Shown here: piece by piece, positions 22,893 to 31,325 of the stretch | How positions within the stretch are numbered: the stretch's first letter is position 1 | How the letters are laid out: every line of letters starts with the position of its first letter | From: Ardenticatenaceae bacterium | GTDB taxonomy: Bacteria; Chloroflexota; Anaerolineae; Promineifilales; Promineifilaceae | Reading direction: 5' to 3' | NCBI GenBank assembly: GCA_030065875.1 | Contig: JASJCR010000018.1 | Coordinates: 1-64,000, forward strand | DNA: 64,000 nucleotides | Position numbers and translations under genes: made by a program | Notes under the pieces: generated by a model | Seen by the model: only the letters and a program-made list of their open reading frames with translations | Database searches by the model: none | Told to the model about the DNA's origin: nothing

Positions 22893-23294
22893 ATGAGTGT
22901 AAATACGATAGATCGCACCAATATCTTGCGCATGGCCTTGAAATCAAACGGCACATTTTCTGGTATTAGCGGCCTGGCACTGGCTTCAGCCAGCCGGCCG
23001 ATCGCCGCTTTTATGGGGTTTGATCAACCCTTGATCCTGGTAGTGATCGGGGTTGGCCTGCTGCTCTTTGCTGCTGATCTTTGGTGGACGGCTACCCGAC
23101 CGACGATCAACGCCCGCAAAGGCATTTCGGTTGTGGTGATGGACGGCATCTGGATCATCGCCAGCATCATTTTGCTGGCTACCGGCATCGCCCAATTTAA
23201 TTCGGCCGGCCGCTGGCTGGTTTTAATTGTCGCTGATATCGTGGCTATCTTTGCTCTCTGGCAAGGGTATGGTATTTGGGTGATGAAGAGGTGA
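22893..23294 (+). CDS. Four-helix membrane protein, unknown function
   Basis: 133 residues from the ATG at 22893, with GGAGG six bases upstream; a longer in-frame start at 22827 is not supported. Four hydrophobic segments (GISGLALASASRPIAAFMGF, PLILVVIGVGLLLFAADLWW, GIWIIASIILLATGI, WLVLIVADIVAIFALWQGY). It is the first of three small membrane-protein genes in a row. No family recognised. Confidence 0.65.
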   Translation: MSVNTIDRTNILRMALKSNGTFSGISGLALASASRPIAAFMGFDQPLILVVIGVGLLLFAADLWWTATRPTINARKGISVVVMDGIWIIASIILLATGIAQFNSAGRWLVLIVADIVAIFALWQGYGIWVMKR

Positions 23295-23358
23295 GTAGAT
23301 TAAACTGCGTCCCAAAACGAGCTTCAGAAATCTGCATTTACTATAAACGAGGAAAACC

Positions 23359-23736
23359 ATGGCAAAAGCTGTCGCGATTTGTTTGGCAATCGTGGGTCTG
23401 ATTAACTTTTTTCCGGTAATTGGAGTACTTTCGGCCACAAAAGTTGAACAGGCGTATTTAATTGCTTTGGAGAGTAATGATATAACAATTTTAATGAGAC
23501 ATAGAGCCCTTCTTTTTGGTGTCCTTGGCGGATTTATCTTGTATGCGGTTTTCGATTCAAGTTATCAGGGGGCAGCAATAATTATGGGTGGGATCAGCAT
23601 GGTTGGTTATGCAGTTCTGACTTATCTAGTTGGGGAATACAATGAAGCATTATACAAAGTACTCATCGTTGATATTGTGGGTATTGTTTTTCTCCTCATC
23701 GCTGCGTCGCTCAAGTATGTTTTCAACGGTAGCTAA
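23359..23736 (+). CDS. Small four-helix membrane protein, unknown function
   Basis: 125 residues, ATG preceded by GAGGAAAACC. Helices at about 5-25, 50-70, 73-92 and 100-120, with the motif LMRHRALLFGVLGGF between the first two. Its stop codon TAA is also the first three bases of the left arm of the element at 23734-23878. No function can be given. Confidence 0.65.
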   Translation: MAKAVAICLAIVGLINFFPVIGVLSATKVEQAYLIALESNDITILMRHRALLFGVLGGFILYAVFDSSYQGAAIIMGGISMVGYAVLTYLVGEYNEALYKVLIVDIVGIVFLLIAASLKYVFNGS

Positions 23737-23878
23737 GTAGTTTACAAAAAGTTTTCTGAAGAAGGTGTCCGCAGAGCGCGTAGCGCAGAACCGTAGGTTC
23801 GCAGATTAGAAAGAGAAATCTGTTAAAATCCGTGTTAATCCGTGGCTTTTTTTAACAATTCTTTTTGTAAACTACTTA
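23734..23878. repeat. 145-nt element bounded by perfect 18-bp inverted repeats
   Basis: TAAGTAGTTTACAAAAAG (23734-23751) is the exact reverse complement of 23861-23878. The interior holds GCAGAGCGCGTAGCGCAGAA, a second hairpin-forming word set (CGTAGGTTCGCAGATTAG), and the widespread intergenic phrase AATCCGTGTTAATCCGTGGC. No open reading frame. The left arm starts with the stop codon of the preceding gene. It is MITE-like in form, but no target-site duplication is visible. Confidence 0.85.
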
Positions 23879-23924
23879 AATCTGAAAAATAATCTTTGAT
23901 TTTCTTTTTCAAACTAAATTTACG

Positions 23925-24245
23925 ATGACTATTCGACAGCTTCTTTATCTAATTCTCTGTATCTTTGGCACGATTTTGCCCTATGGGTCATTCCTACGCT
24001 TCTTGCAGCAGCATGGCCTTGATATCTCACTTTTTATTGAACAGATGTTTGCCACGCCCATCGCCGCCTTTTTCAGCTGGGATGTCATCGTGTCATCCCT
24101 GGTGGTTTGGGTCCTGGTTTTTACTGAAGGACCACGGCGCGGCATGAGCAACCTTTGGGTGTACGTGCTGGCCAATTTAGCGGTTGGCGTTTCACTGGCG
24201 CTTCCCCTTTTTCTTTTTATGCGTGAGAGAAAAATAGCGGCATAA
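23925..24245 (+). CDS. DUF2834 membrane protein
   Basis: 106 residues with three membrane helices, matching the DUF2834 layout: LLYLILCIFGTILPY, then FFSWDVIVSSLVVWVLVFTE, then LWVYVLANLAVGVSLALPLF with RERK at the end. Function unknown. A bidirectional terminator follows within ten bases. Confidence 0.8.
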   Translation: MTIRQLLYLILCIFGTILPYGSFLRFLQQHGLDISLFIEQMFATPIAAFFSWDVIVSSLVVWVLVFTEGPRRGMSNLWVYVLANLAVGVSLALPLFLFMRERKIAA

Positions 24246-24273
24246 AAAAAGGCCTGGCAATGCTGCCAGGCCT
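24243..24273 (-). terminator. Bidirectional intrinsic terminator
   Basis: AGGCCTGGCA and TGCCAGGCCT form a perfect 10-bp stem with loop ATGC. A run of A at 24244-24250 provides a T-tract for transcription on the minus strand, ending the oligopeptide transporter operon. It may also stop the DUF2834 gene from the other side. Confidence 0.88.
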
Positions 24274-24296
24274 CTGTGGGTTTTCAATACAAATCG

Positions 24297-25388
24297 TTAC
24301 GATGACTTGAGCTGCGCTTCCTTTCTTTCACTCAGCCAGGTCAAGCCCGGCAGGCGAGTCGATTCACCCTGTTCAAGCAGCCAACAGGCGGCATAGTGAT
24401 CATCACCGTAATCCTTAAAGGGTGGCTCTTCCTGGCTGCAGCGATCAAAAACCAGGGGGCAGCGGGTGTGGAAACGGCAGCCGCTGGGTGGATTAAGCGG
24501 ACTGGGAACATCCCCTTCCAAAATAACCCGTTTTTTCTTCATAGTGGGATCTGGCACCGGGATCGCCGACATCAACGCCTGCGTATAAGGGTGCAGCGGA
24601 TTTCTGAAGAGGTTTTCTCGGCTGGCCATTTCAACCATTTTACCTAGGTACATCACCCCTACGCGATCGCTAAAATGCTCAACAACGCTCAGGTTGTGGG
24701 CAATAAATAGATAGGTCAGACCAAAATCCGCCTGCAGCTCTTTGAGCAGGTTGAGCACGGAGGCCTGGATTGACACGTCCAGCGCGGAAACAGGTTCATC
24801 GCAGACAATAAATTTCGGCCGCAGGGCCAGTGCTCGGGCGATTCCAATTCGCTGTCGCTGCCCACCTGAGAACTCATGGGGATAGCGGCGAGCGTGATCG
24901 GCACGCATACCGACACGAGTCAACATTTCTACCACAATGTCGAAACGCTCCTGGCTGTTCTTCTTGGTGTGGACCTTTAATCCTTCAGCGATACTTTCAC
25001 CAACCGGCATGCGCGGATCGAGAGATGAGTACGGATCCTGGAAGATGATCTGCATATCTCGACGCATCTGCTTTAACTGGCTGGAGTTGTAGTCAAAGAT
25101 GTTTTGCTCATCAAAGATAACTTCTCCATCCGTGGCCGGTAAAAGGCGTAAGATTGTGCGGCCGACCGTTGTTTTGCCACAGCCGGATTCGCCTACAAGC
25201 CCAAACGATTCCCCTTCGTAAATGTGAAAACTCACCTGGTCGACCGCTTTCACATAAGCCGAGACCCGCTGGAGCAGGCCTGAGCGCACCGGAAAATATT
25301 TTTTCAGCTCATTAACCTGAATGATGACCTTGCGACGAGTGTCACCGCTCTGGCCATTATCGCCATTTGCATTCATTTCCTCAGCCAT
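24297..25388 (-). CDS. oppF: Oligopeptide-type ABC transporter ATPase (OppF/DppF)
   Basis: 363 residues. Second ATPase of a peptide/nickel-type importer (family with C-terminal oligopeptide domain). Walker [10 protein letters not shown], signature [17 protein letters not shown], Walker [13 protein letters not shown]. The C-terminal region contains the Cys cluster [14 protein letters not shown], which in Dpp/Opp ATPases binds an iron-sulfur cluster. The N-terminal [12 protein letters not shown] is typical of OppF. Last gene of the operon; eight bases separate it from oppD. Confidence 0.95.
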   Translation of the reverse strand: MAEEMNANGDNGQSGDTRRKVIIQVNELKKYFPVRSGLLQRVSAYVKAVDQVSFHIYEGESFGLVGESGCGKTTVGRTILRLLPATDGEVIFDEQNIFDYNSSQLKQMRRDMQIIFQDPYSSLDPRMPVGESIAEGLKVHTKKNSQERFDIVVEMLTRVGMRADHARRYPHEFSGGQRQRIGIARALALRPKFIVCDEPVSALDVSIQASVLNLLKELQADFGLTYLFIAHNLSVVEHFSDRVGVMYLGKMVEMASRENLFRNPLHPYTQALMSAIPVPDPTMKKKRVILEGDVPSPLNPPSGCRFHTRCPLVFDRCSQEEPPFKDYGDDHYAACWLLEQGESTRLPGLTWLSERKEAQLKSS

Positions 25389-25396
25389 CTTTTCTC

Positions 25397-26383
25397 CTAT
25401 TCATACAGCCAGCAGCGTACTTTGTGATTGGGCCCTACAAGCTTTAATTCCGGTTCTTCCTGGGTGCAGATTTCCAATTCATTCTCGATACGCGGAATAC
25501 AGCGAGGGGCAAACTTGCACCCTTCCGGCAAATCAACCAGATTGGGAACCGAGCCGGGGATTGAAACCAACTCTCGATCAACTTCGCCGAGCACCGGCGT
25601 TGAACCGATTAGGGCGGCCGTATACGGATGTTTGGGTGACGAATACAGCTCTTCGATTAAGGCCTCTTCGACGATGCGGCCGGCATACATGACGTTGACC
25701 CGATCACACATTTCAGCCACCACGCCCAAGTCGTGGGTGATTAAGATCACGGCCGTGTCCATTTTGGAGCGTAAATCTCGCATCAGGTCGAGAATTTGGG
25801 CTTGAATGGTTACATCGAGCGCTGTAGTTGGCTCATCGGCAATTAGCAGTTCCGGGACACAGGCCAGAGCCATGGCGATCATGACGCGCTGGGCCATTCC
25901 CCCCGACAGCTCATGCGGAAACGCCTTGACGCGCGATTCCGGTTCGGAAATCCCTACCATATTTAGCAGTTCGATCGCTCGTTTCTCACCAGCCTCTTTC
26001 CCTAAATCCTGGTGAATGTGGAGCACTTCAGCCAGCTGCTCGCCAACCCGGAATACCGGATTCAAACAGCTGGTAGGCTGCTGAAAGATCATGGAAATGC
26101 GATTTCCCCGGATCTTTGTCATATCGTTTTCCGACGCCGTGACAAGATCTTGATTATCAAAAATAATTTCACCTTCGATAATACGACCGGGCTGCCCAAT
26201 TAACTGCATCACGGAAAGCGAGGTGACGCTTTTACCACAACCGGATTCCCCGACGATGCCGAGAACTTCTCCCCGGCGAACGTTGAAGTCGATCCCGTCA
26301 ACGGCCCGCACAACGCCGCCTTCAGTGAAGAACTGCGTCTTTAACCCTTTGACATCTAAAATTAACTCTTTGGTATTTTCCAC
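25397..26383 (-). CDS. oppD: Oligopeptide-type ABC transporter ATPase (OppD/DppD)
   Basis: 328 residues. Walker [27 protein letters not shown] signature, Walker [13 protein letters not shown], then [20 protein letters not shown] and the H-loop THDLG. The C-terminal Cys-containing segment (CKFAPRC, followed by CTQEEP and CWLYE) fits the oligopeptide C-terminal domain. It pairs with OppF to power import through OppBC. Confidence 0.95.
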   Translation of the reverse strand: MENTKELILDVKGLKTQFFTEGGVVRAVDGIDFNVRRGEVLGIVGESGCGKSVTSLSVMQLIGQPGRIIEGEIIFDNQDLVTASENDMTKIRGNRISMIFQQPTSCLNPVFRVGEQLAEVLHIHQDLGKEAGEKRAIELLNMVGISEPESRVKAFPHELSGGMAQRVMIAMALACVPELLIADEPTTALDVTIQAQILDLMRDLRSKMDTAVILITHDLGVVAEMCDRVNVMYAGRIVEEALIEELYSSPKHPYTAALIGSTPVLGEVDRELVSIPGSVPNLVDLPEGCKFAPRCIPRIENELEICTQEEPELKLVGPNHKVRCWLYE

Positions 26384-26452
26384 GTTTCTGTCCTCTATCC
26401 AGATTTCGTGATTCTAAAGTAAATGAACGACTTTCGCTTAATCAGCCGGATT

Positions 26453-27430
26453 TTAAAGTTTGAGTCGTGGATCAAGCGCGTCCCTTAACCCGTCACCCAG
26501 ATAATTAAACGCCAAAACAGAAGTCAAAATGAAGAAGCCTGGAAAGAACGCCTTCCAGGGTGCCGTTAACATATCTGTTTGCACGTCCTGTAACATGTTG
26601 CCCCAGGTGGCGACCGGTGGATTAATACCGAAGCCAAGGAAGCTTAATGCCGATTCGACCAAAATGACACCACCCAAACCCAGAGTGGCGCTCACAATAA
26701 TCGGGGCTAGCGTATTGGGGATCATATGCCGAATAATAATTTGCAGATTGGACATGCCTAGCGCCCGCGATGCTTCCGTAAATTCCTGATTCCGCAAACT
26801 CAGGACCATCGCCCGCGACAGACGGCAGGAGCCTGTCCACCCGAGGGCGCTCAAAATAACGATAATAATCACCGCTTGTGTCCACTCGGCCGGAATAATC
26901 GGTATTCGAATTTCTCGGGTGATGGACGCCAGGGTCAGCAAAATTGGGAGTGAGGGCAAGACGATAATAAATTCAGTTAAGCGCTGAATAAATGTATCGG
27001 TTTTTCCACCATAATACCCCGAAACCGACCCCAGAAAGGTGCCAAATGTTTCGCGCATCAATACGACGGCGAACGAAATGGTCAGCGACAGGCGCCCGGC
27101 AATGAGCAGCCGATAGAGCACGTCGCGCCCCAATTCATCAGTTCCCAGCCAATGTTCAGCAGATGGTGAGGCATTTTGAGAAGCCAAGTCCTGGATATCG
27201 CGGCCGTAATTGACGTATTCCCCTTTCTGAACGTTAAAGTAAGTCATCTGGTTCATGATGATCGGGCCAAAGATCACCCCCAAGACAATGGCAATCAAGG
27301 TGAATAAACTGACAACGGCCAGGGTATGGCGGCGCAGCCGTTTCCAATAGGTCACTAATATCGGCTCCGGCTTATCCAGAGCCATCGCCTCCTCTTGAAG
27401 CTTTTCGAGATCAATTTTTGCTACGGTCAT
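26453..27430 (-). CDS. oppC: Oligopeptide-type ABC transporter permease (OppC/DppC)
   Basis: 325 residues. N-terminal cytoplasmic part, first helix (LAVVSLFTLIAIVLGVIFGP), then five more helices with the permease coupling motif EASRALGMSNLQIIIRHMIP (EAA loop) and the preceding LGTDELGRDVLYRLLIAGR typical of OppC. An unusually long first external loop (~65-100) is present. It is separated from oppB by a 103-base spacer that contains an inverted repeat. Confidence 0.95.
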   Translation of the reverse strand: MTVAKIDLEKLQEEAMALDKPEPILVTYWKRLRRHTLAVVSLFTLIAIVLGVIFGPIIMNQMTYFNVQKGEYVNYGRDIQDLASQNASPSAEHWLGTDELGRDVLYRLLIAGRLSLTISFAVVLMRETFGTFLGSVSGYYGGKTDTFIQRLTEFIIVLPSLPILLTLASITREIRIPIIPAEWTQAVIIIVILSALGWTGSCRLSRAMVLSLRNQEFTEASRALGMSNLQIIIRHMIPNTLAPIIVSATLGLGGVILVESALSFLGFGINPPVATWGNMLQDVQTDMLTAPWKAFFPGFFILTSVLAFNYLGDGLRDALDPRLKL

Positions 27431-27466
27431 GATCAGATTCCTTTTAAAATTGGCATACTTTTCTCT

Positions 27467-27525
27467 GTTTACTCGTTTAATGGTTTATTTGGATTCGTAA
27501 GCAGTACACCATTAAACCAGTAAAC
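27467..27525. repeat. Inverted repeat GTTTACTCGTTTAATGGT inside the opp operon
   Basis: Arms 27467-27484 and 27508-27525 match at 16 of 18 bases around a 23-base centre. It lies in the spacer between oppC and oppB. The vocabulary (GTTTACTGGTTTAATGG) is unlike the other loci but the layout is the same. It could act as a processing or attenuation hairpin. Confidence 0.8.
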
Positions 27526-27533
27526 AAATCTTT

Positions 27534-28727
27534 TTATTCAAACCGAATCCGGGGGTCAACAATGGTATACAACACATCCCCGACCAGGGTGGCGATAACG
27601 ACCAAAATGGCGTTGATATAAAGGAAAGCCATGACAATTGGCCAGTCGTTTGAGCTTAACGCCTGAATAAACAAGCGCCCCATTCCTGGGTAAGAAAATA
27701 CGGTTTCGGTTAAAACCGCCCCGCTAAAAATGTCAGGAATCTGAAAAACAACGATGGTGATCAGCGGAATTAAGGCGTTGCGGGCAGCGTGTTTGAAGAT
27801 CACGGCCCGTTCGCGCAGCCCTTTTGCCCGTGCGGTGCGAACATAATCTTGACGCAGTACCTCAAGCATGGAAGAGCGCATAAATCGGGCCCAACCGGCC
27901 AAATACACGAGCGTCAACATCATTGTCGGAAGGAATAAGTGTACGGCGATATCGGCCGCAGACCCTTTTTCCACGCCCAGGAAATCTTGAATGCTGCCGT
28001 TGATAATCCGTACCGCCTGCGTGCCGCCGGAGGGGAAAAATGGCAAACCCCAGGTGCGGAAATAATGGCCAAATAAAATGATGAGCATGATTCCAAACCA
28101 GAACACCGGCATGGATATGCCAAAAAAGCTAAAGGTGGTAACGGTGTAGTCGAGCGCTGAGTATTGGCGAACGGCCGAGATGATGCCCAACGGAATGGCG
28201 ATGACGAGAGAGAGAACGGTCACGGTGATCAGCAGACGAAGCGTGGGCGCCATCCGCGAACTGATGATATCAATAACCTGCTGGCCTTTTGAAATGGACC
28301 ACGACTCACCAAAATCGAATCGAAGAATACCGCGCTGACACGGGTACGAAACGACCGATGTATCCGCGCCGACATTGGTTCCACCAGCTTCTTGACAAGT
28401 CGGGGTTTGGAAGCCGGTCCACGTACCTGTTGCTCCCATTTTAGCTTTGTCCCCAGGGTTCCCCAGAAGATTCCCCAATTCATCAACCCAATCTTCACCG
28501 CCTGCCCAGGTTAAATATTGCAGATAAAACGGCCGGTTTAACCCCAGCGTTTGTTCGATCCGCAAAATATCCTCCGATGAAAGTCGCGTTTTTTGATCCC
28601 CGGTCGTCCGGCCGATGCCCGCCAGGGGGCCGCCCGGTTGAGCCAGCAAGATCAAAAAAATGAAGATTGTCGAGACCAGAACGACAATAATCATTTGAAA
28701 TGCCCGGCGAATTAAATAATTTGTCAT
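27534..28727 (-). CDS. oppB: Oligopeptide-type ABC transporter permease (OppB/DppB)
   Basis: 397 residues, longer than the usual ~310. It starts with the typical MTNYLIRRAFQMIIVVLVST and ends with VLYTIVDPRIRFE. The permease motif VRTARAKGLRERAVIFKHAA (EAA loop) is near residue 300. The extra length is an extracytoplasmic insertion (~75-150) containing two Cys residues, ahead of the conserved FDFGESWSISKGQQV segment. GGTGGTGAGCA precedes the ATG. Confidence 0.94.
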   Translation of the reverse strand: MTNYLIRRAFQMIIVVLVSTIFIFLILLAQPGGPLAGIGRTTGDQKTRLSSEDILRIEQTLGLNRPFYLQYLTWAGGEDWVDELGNLLGNPGDKAKMGATGTWTGFQTPTCQEAGGTNVGADTSVVSYPCQRGILRFDFGESWSISKGQQVIDIISSRMAPTLRLLITVTVLSLVIAIPLGIISAVRQYSALDYTVTTFSFFGISMPVFWFGIMLIILFGHYFRTWGLPFFPSGGTQAVRIINGSIQDFLGVEKGSAADIAVHLFLPTMMLTLVYLAGWARFMRSSMLEVLRQDYVRTARAKGLRERAVIFKHAARNALIPLITIVVFQIPDIFSGAVLTETVFSYPGMGRLFIQALSSNDWPIVMAFLYINAILVVIATLVGDVLYTIVDPRIRFE

Positions 28728-28927
28728 TGCTCACCACCTTCTGACGGCGGTTTCATTTTGCCGCAGCAAACCACCTGTCATTGCATTGAACGATTTCATT
28801 TGGCTTAAAGCACAAAGGTTGACCATCATCTTTGAGTTTGATCGATCCCCAACCTCTGGCCTTTAAGCGGCTATAAGAACAATATACCAGTTAATGATTC
28901 AATCGTATACTCTGTAAATATAGGAAA

Positions 28928-28957
28928 GTCGTGGCGACACATTTGTGCCGCCACGAC
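28928..28957 (-). terminator. Intercistronic stem-loop between the binding-protein and permease genes
   Basis: GTCGTGGCGACACA and TGTGCCGCCACGAC form a 14-bp stem (13 pairs matched) with a two-base loop. No T-run follows on the minus strand. Such hairpins behind solute-binding-protein genes usually protect the upstream mRNA from 3' exonucleases and lower read-through into the permease genes. The remainder of 28728-28988 shows nothing else. Confidence 0.75.
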
Positions 28958-28988
28958 GATGAACTCACAGATTAATTATTGCGGATAA

Positions 28989-30977
28989 TTACCCTTCAAC
29001 ATCCAGATCGATTTCGTACAGGTTGTACAGCTCAGAGTTCTGAGTTGGATCAACGCTGAAGTTCAAGACGTTGTTACGGGCCGCAGCAACTTTCAGACGC
29101 AAGAACAACGGAATAACCGGAACTTCTTCTGAGAAGATGCGCTGCGCTTCAGCGTGGTTGTCCACGTAAGCATCGGTACCCGGCAGTGAAGCAAGGGCTG
29201 CATTACAGGCGTCATCGAAATCTTGGTTCACCCAGCCGGTGTTGCTGGAAGCGCCCCAACCGCCGAACGGAGTGCCGGTCTTCGGGTTAATTTCGTCAAC
29301 CGGGCCGGTAATCTGGCTAGAGAGATACAGGCTACAGCTTGGTTCCACACCGGTTAACCAGGCAAATTCACCGAGGTCAAAACGACGGCCGAAGAGGACA
29401 CCATCTGGACCATCAGCAAACCACTCGCTGGATGGCTGGTAGTACAGTTCAATATCAATGCCGCAGGCCAACATGTTGTCCTTGAAGATCTGGGTTAGCT
29501 GCTGACGCATTTCGTTACCGGTGGTCGTTCCCAGCGTAACGCTGAATGGCGTTCCATCGGTGTATTCACGGATCCCATCCCCGTCGCTGTCGACAAAGCC
29601 AACTTCATCAAGCAGGGCATTCGCCTGATCAACGTCAAATGGCCATTCGGTTAAACCTTCTGGGTAGAGCGGATGGACACTGGGGATGTAGGTGTGGATC
29701 ACCTCTGATTTACCAAAGAAGATGTTGTCGACCATCGATTGACGATCGGTACACATGGTCATCGCTTGACGAACCCGTGCATCTTCAAACCAGTCGGGAC
29801 GGCCGATGTCATCACCGTAGTCGCCGTAGCTGTCGATACCAAAGTCGATGTGCTCGTAAACGGTACCGGTCTGGAAGTACGGGGTCAGCTGACCTTGCTC
29901 TTCCGCCTGGAGGAGGAATTCAGACTGGCTGACGTCCATACCGTCCTGGGTTCCAATATCACACTCACCAGAGAGCAGTGAGAGTACCAGAGCGTTTGTA
30001 TCGGGGATAAAGCGATAGGTCACGCTGTCCAGATACGGCAGCCCTTCATCGGCGCGATAGTAATTCTCATTCTTGACGAGAGAAATGCTTTCACCTGCGT
30101 TCCACTCGACGATGGCAAATGGACCATCGCCAACGGGGAGACGTGACGATTCTTCTGCTTCGAGCAGTTCAGCGGCGCTAAAGCCACTCCAGAGATGCTC
30201 CGGCAGCGGTCCCCAGACGTTGGTGAAATAGGTTGAGTCGCGGAAACCTGGGATACCGATCCACTGAGTGGTCAGATCGCCGGTGGCCGTATAGCTTGCG
30301 GTACGATCGGTGGTGAATTTGCTGGCCGGTGTATCCGGATCAGCAACGGTGTTAAACGCATAGACGGAGTCGCTGGCTTTAACCGGTTCGCCATCAGACC
30401 AGACGCGTGGTCTCAGGGTGAAGTTGACGGTCAGCTGGTCCATCATCACTGGCGTGCCGTCAAACACCACGGTTTCACCATCAGAATTGATGACTTCCAC
30501 ACCGTCTTCCAGGGTAACAGGTTCGCCATTGGCACCCAAAACGGTATCGCCTGCATTGGCTTCAACTGATTCTAAAGTGGCATCACCATCAGCCAAAGAC
30601 GGCATTTTTTCAATACCTTCGGCCTGGTAGCCGTAGGATAATGTCGTCCACTCACTTTCAAAGATAGCGTGGGCAACGGCTGTCTGTACCAGCATGCTCC
30701 CACCCCATTCATACAGTGTGTCGGGTTCCTGGGCCATACAGATAATCAGGTCTTTGCTAGCCATTGATTCTGGCTCTTCCTCTTCGACCATGACCTCTTC
30801 TGTAACCACGCGGGTAACCTCGACCTCTACGGTTTCACCTTCAACCACTTCGGTAACGGTTTCGGTGACCACGCGAGTCACTTCAACTTCTACGACCTGC
30901 GGCTGACAAGCAGCCAAAACCAGGGTACCGAGGGTCAAAGCTGCGACCAAGAGCGCAAAACGCTTTTTCGTAAACAT
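28989..30977 (-). CDS. Extracellular solute-binding lipoprotein, oligopeptide family 5
   Basis: 662 residues. A signal peptide ends in the lipobox LAAC, then a spacer of near-repeats (VEVEVTRVVTETVTEVVEG and again VEVEVTRVVTEE), a hallmark of Chloroflexota binding proteins. The SBP_bac_5 domain follows: WSDGEPVKASDSVYAFNTVA, DGPFAIVEWNAGESISLVKN, RFIPDTNALVLSLLSGECDI, ARVRQAMTMCTDRQSMVDNI. It captures peptides, or other small molecules handled by this family such as oligosaccharides or nickel, and hands them to OppBC. First gene of the operon with its own strong promoter (31175-31202) and a good GAGGAG. Confidence 0.93.
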   Translation of the reverse strand: MFTKKRFALLVAALTLGTLVLAACQPQVVEVEVTRVVTETVTEVVEGETVEVEVTRVVTEEVMVEEEEPESMASKDLIICMAQEPDTLYEWGGSMLVQTAVAHAIFESEWTTLSYGYQAEGIEKMPSLADGDATLESVEANAGDTVLGANGEPVTLEDGVEVINSDGETVVFDGTPVMMDQLTVNFTLRPRVWSDGEPVKASDSVYAFNTVADPDTPASKFTTDRTASYTATGDLTTQWIGIPGFRDSTYFTNVWGPLPEHLWSGFSAAELLEAEESSRLPVGDGPFAIVEWNAGESISLVKNENYYRADEGLPYLDSVTYRFIPDTNALVLSLLSGECDIGTQDGMDVSQSEFLLQAEEQGQLTPYFQTGTVYEHIDFGIDSYGDYGDDIGRPDWFEDARVRQAMTMCTDRQSMVDNIFFGKSEVIHTYIPSVHPLYPEGLTEWPFDVDQANALLDEVGFVDSDGDGIREYTDGTPFSVTLGTTTGNEMRQQLTQIFKDNMLACGIDIELYYQPSSEWFADGPDGVLFGRRFDLGEFAWLTGVEPSCSLYLSSQITGPVDEINPKTGTPFGGWGASSNTGWVNQDFDDACNAALASLPGTDAYVDNHAEAQRIFSEEVPVIPLFLRLKVAAARNNVLNFSVDPTQNSELYNLYEIDLDVEG

Positions 30978-31057
30978 TGACTTTATTCTCCTCTAATGAA
31001 AGGATAATTTAGGAAAAACAGTTGGACAGGTTCTTTGGAGCCTTTAAAAAAACCCCT

Positions 31058-31108
31058 GGTGACTTGTCCGGAACCACGCAATAATGTCCGCAAACCTGCG
31101 AGTCCACC
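31058..31108 (-). ncRNA. Possible structured leader element upstream of the binding-protein gene
   Basis: In the ~190-base leader, the minus strand can close GGTGGACT (31108-31101) with AAGTCACC (31065-31058), apart from one bulge. It contains an inner hairpin CGCA-GGTT-TGCG (31100-31089) and GC-rich GGTTCCGG between. I do not recognise a known riboswitch class. The existence of a function is a guess; only the pairing is seen. Confidence 0.3.
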
Positions 31109-31174
31109 ACCTCCTATTAATTAGGTTGTCTATTCCGCCTCTTTTGGGGTAGAGTGACGTTATAGACGTAAGCG

Positions 31175-31202
31175 ATTATACATCTGGTATAAGGAATGTC
31201 AA
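31175..31202 (-). promoter_or_regulatory. Consensus sigma-70 promoter of the oligopeptide operon
   Basis: Minus strand TTGACA (31202-31197), 16-base spacer, TATAAT (31180-31175): both hexamers are perfect consensus. Transcription should start near 31168, giving a leader of about 190 bases before the binding-protein start codon. The rest of 30978-31325 holds the structured leader and the inverted repeat at 31236-31311. Confidence 0.85.
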
Positions 31203-31235
31203 TTAACAGGTATTAAGGTGTCATTATGGTGACAA

Positions 31236-31311
31236 TACAGACTTCAGACCTCAGACACCAGACAACATAAGTACTCTCATCTTCCATAATATCTGAGGTC
31301 TGAAGTCTGTA
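31236..31311. repeat. Inverted repeat of CAGACTTCAGACCTCAG words
   Basis: TACAGACTTCAGACCTCAG (31236-31254) is the exact reverse complement of 31293-31311. Both arms continue outward or inward as degenerate tandem words (CAGACACCAGAC; GTAGTCTGTAGTCT). The right side runs to within a few bases of the GH31 start codon (31326). Confidence 0.9.
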
Positions 31312-31325
31312 GTCTGTAGTCTCAT

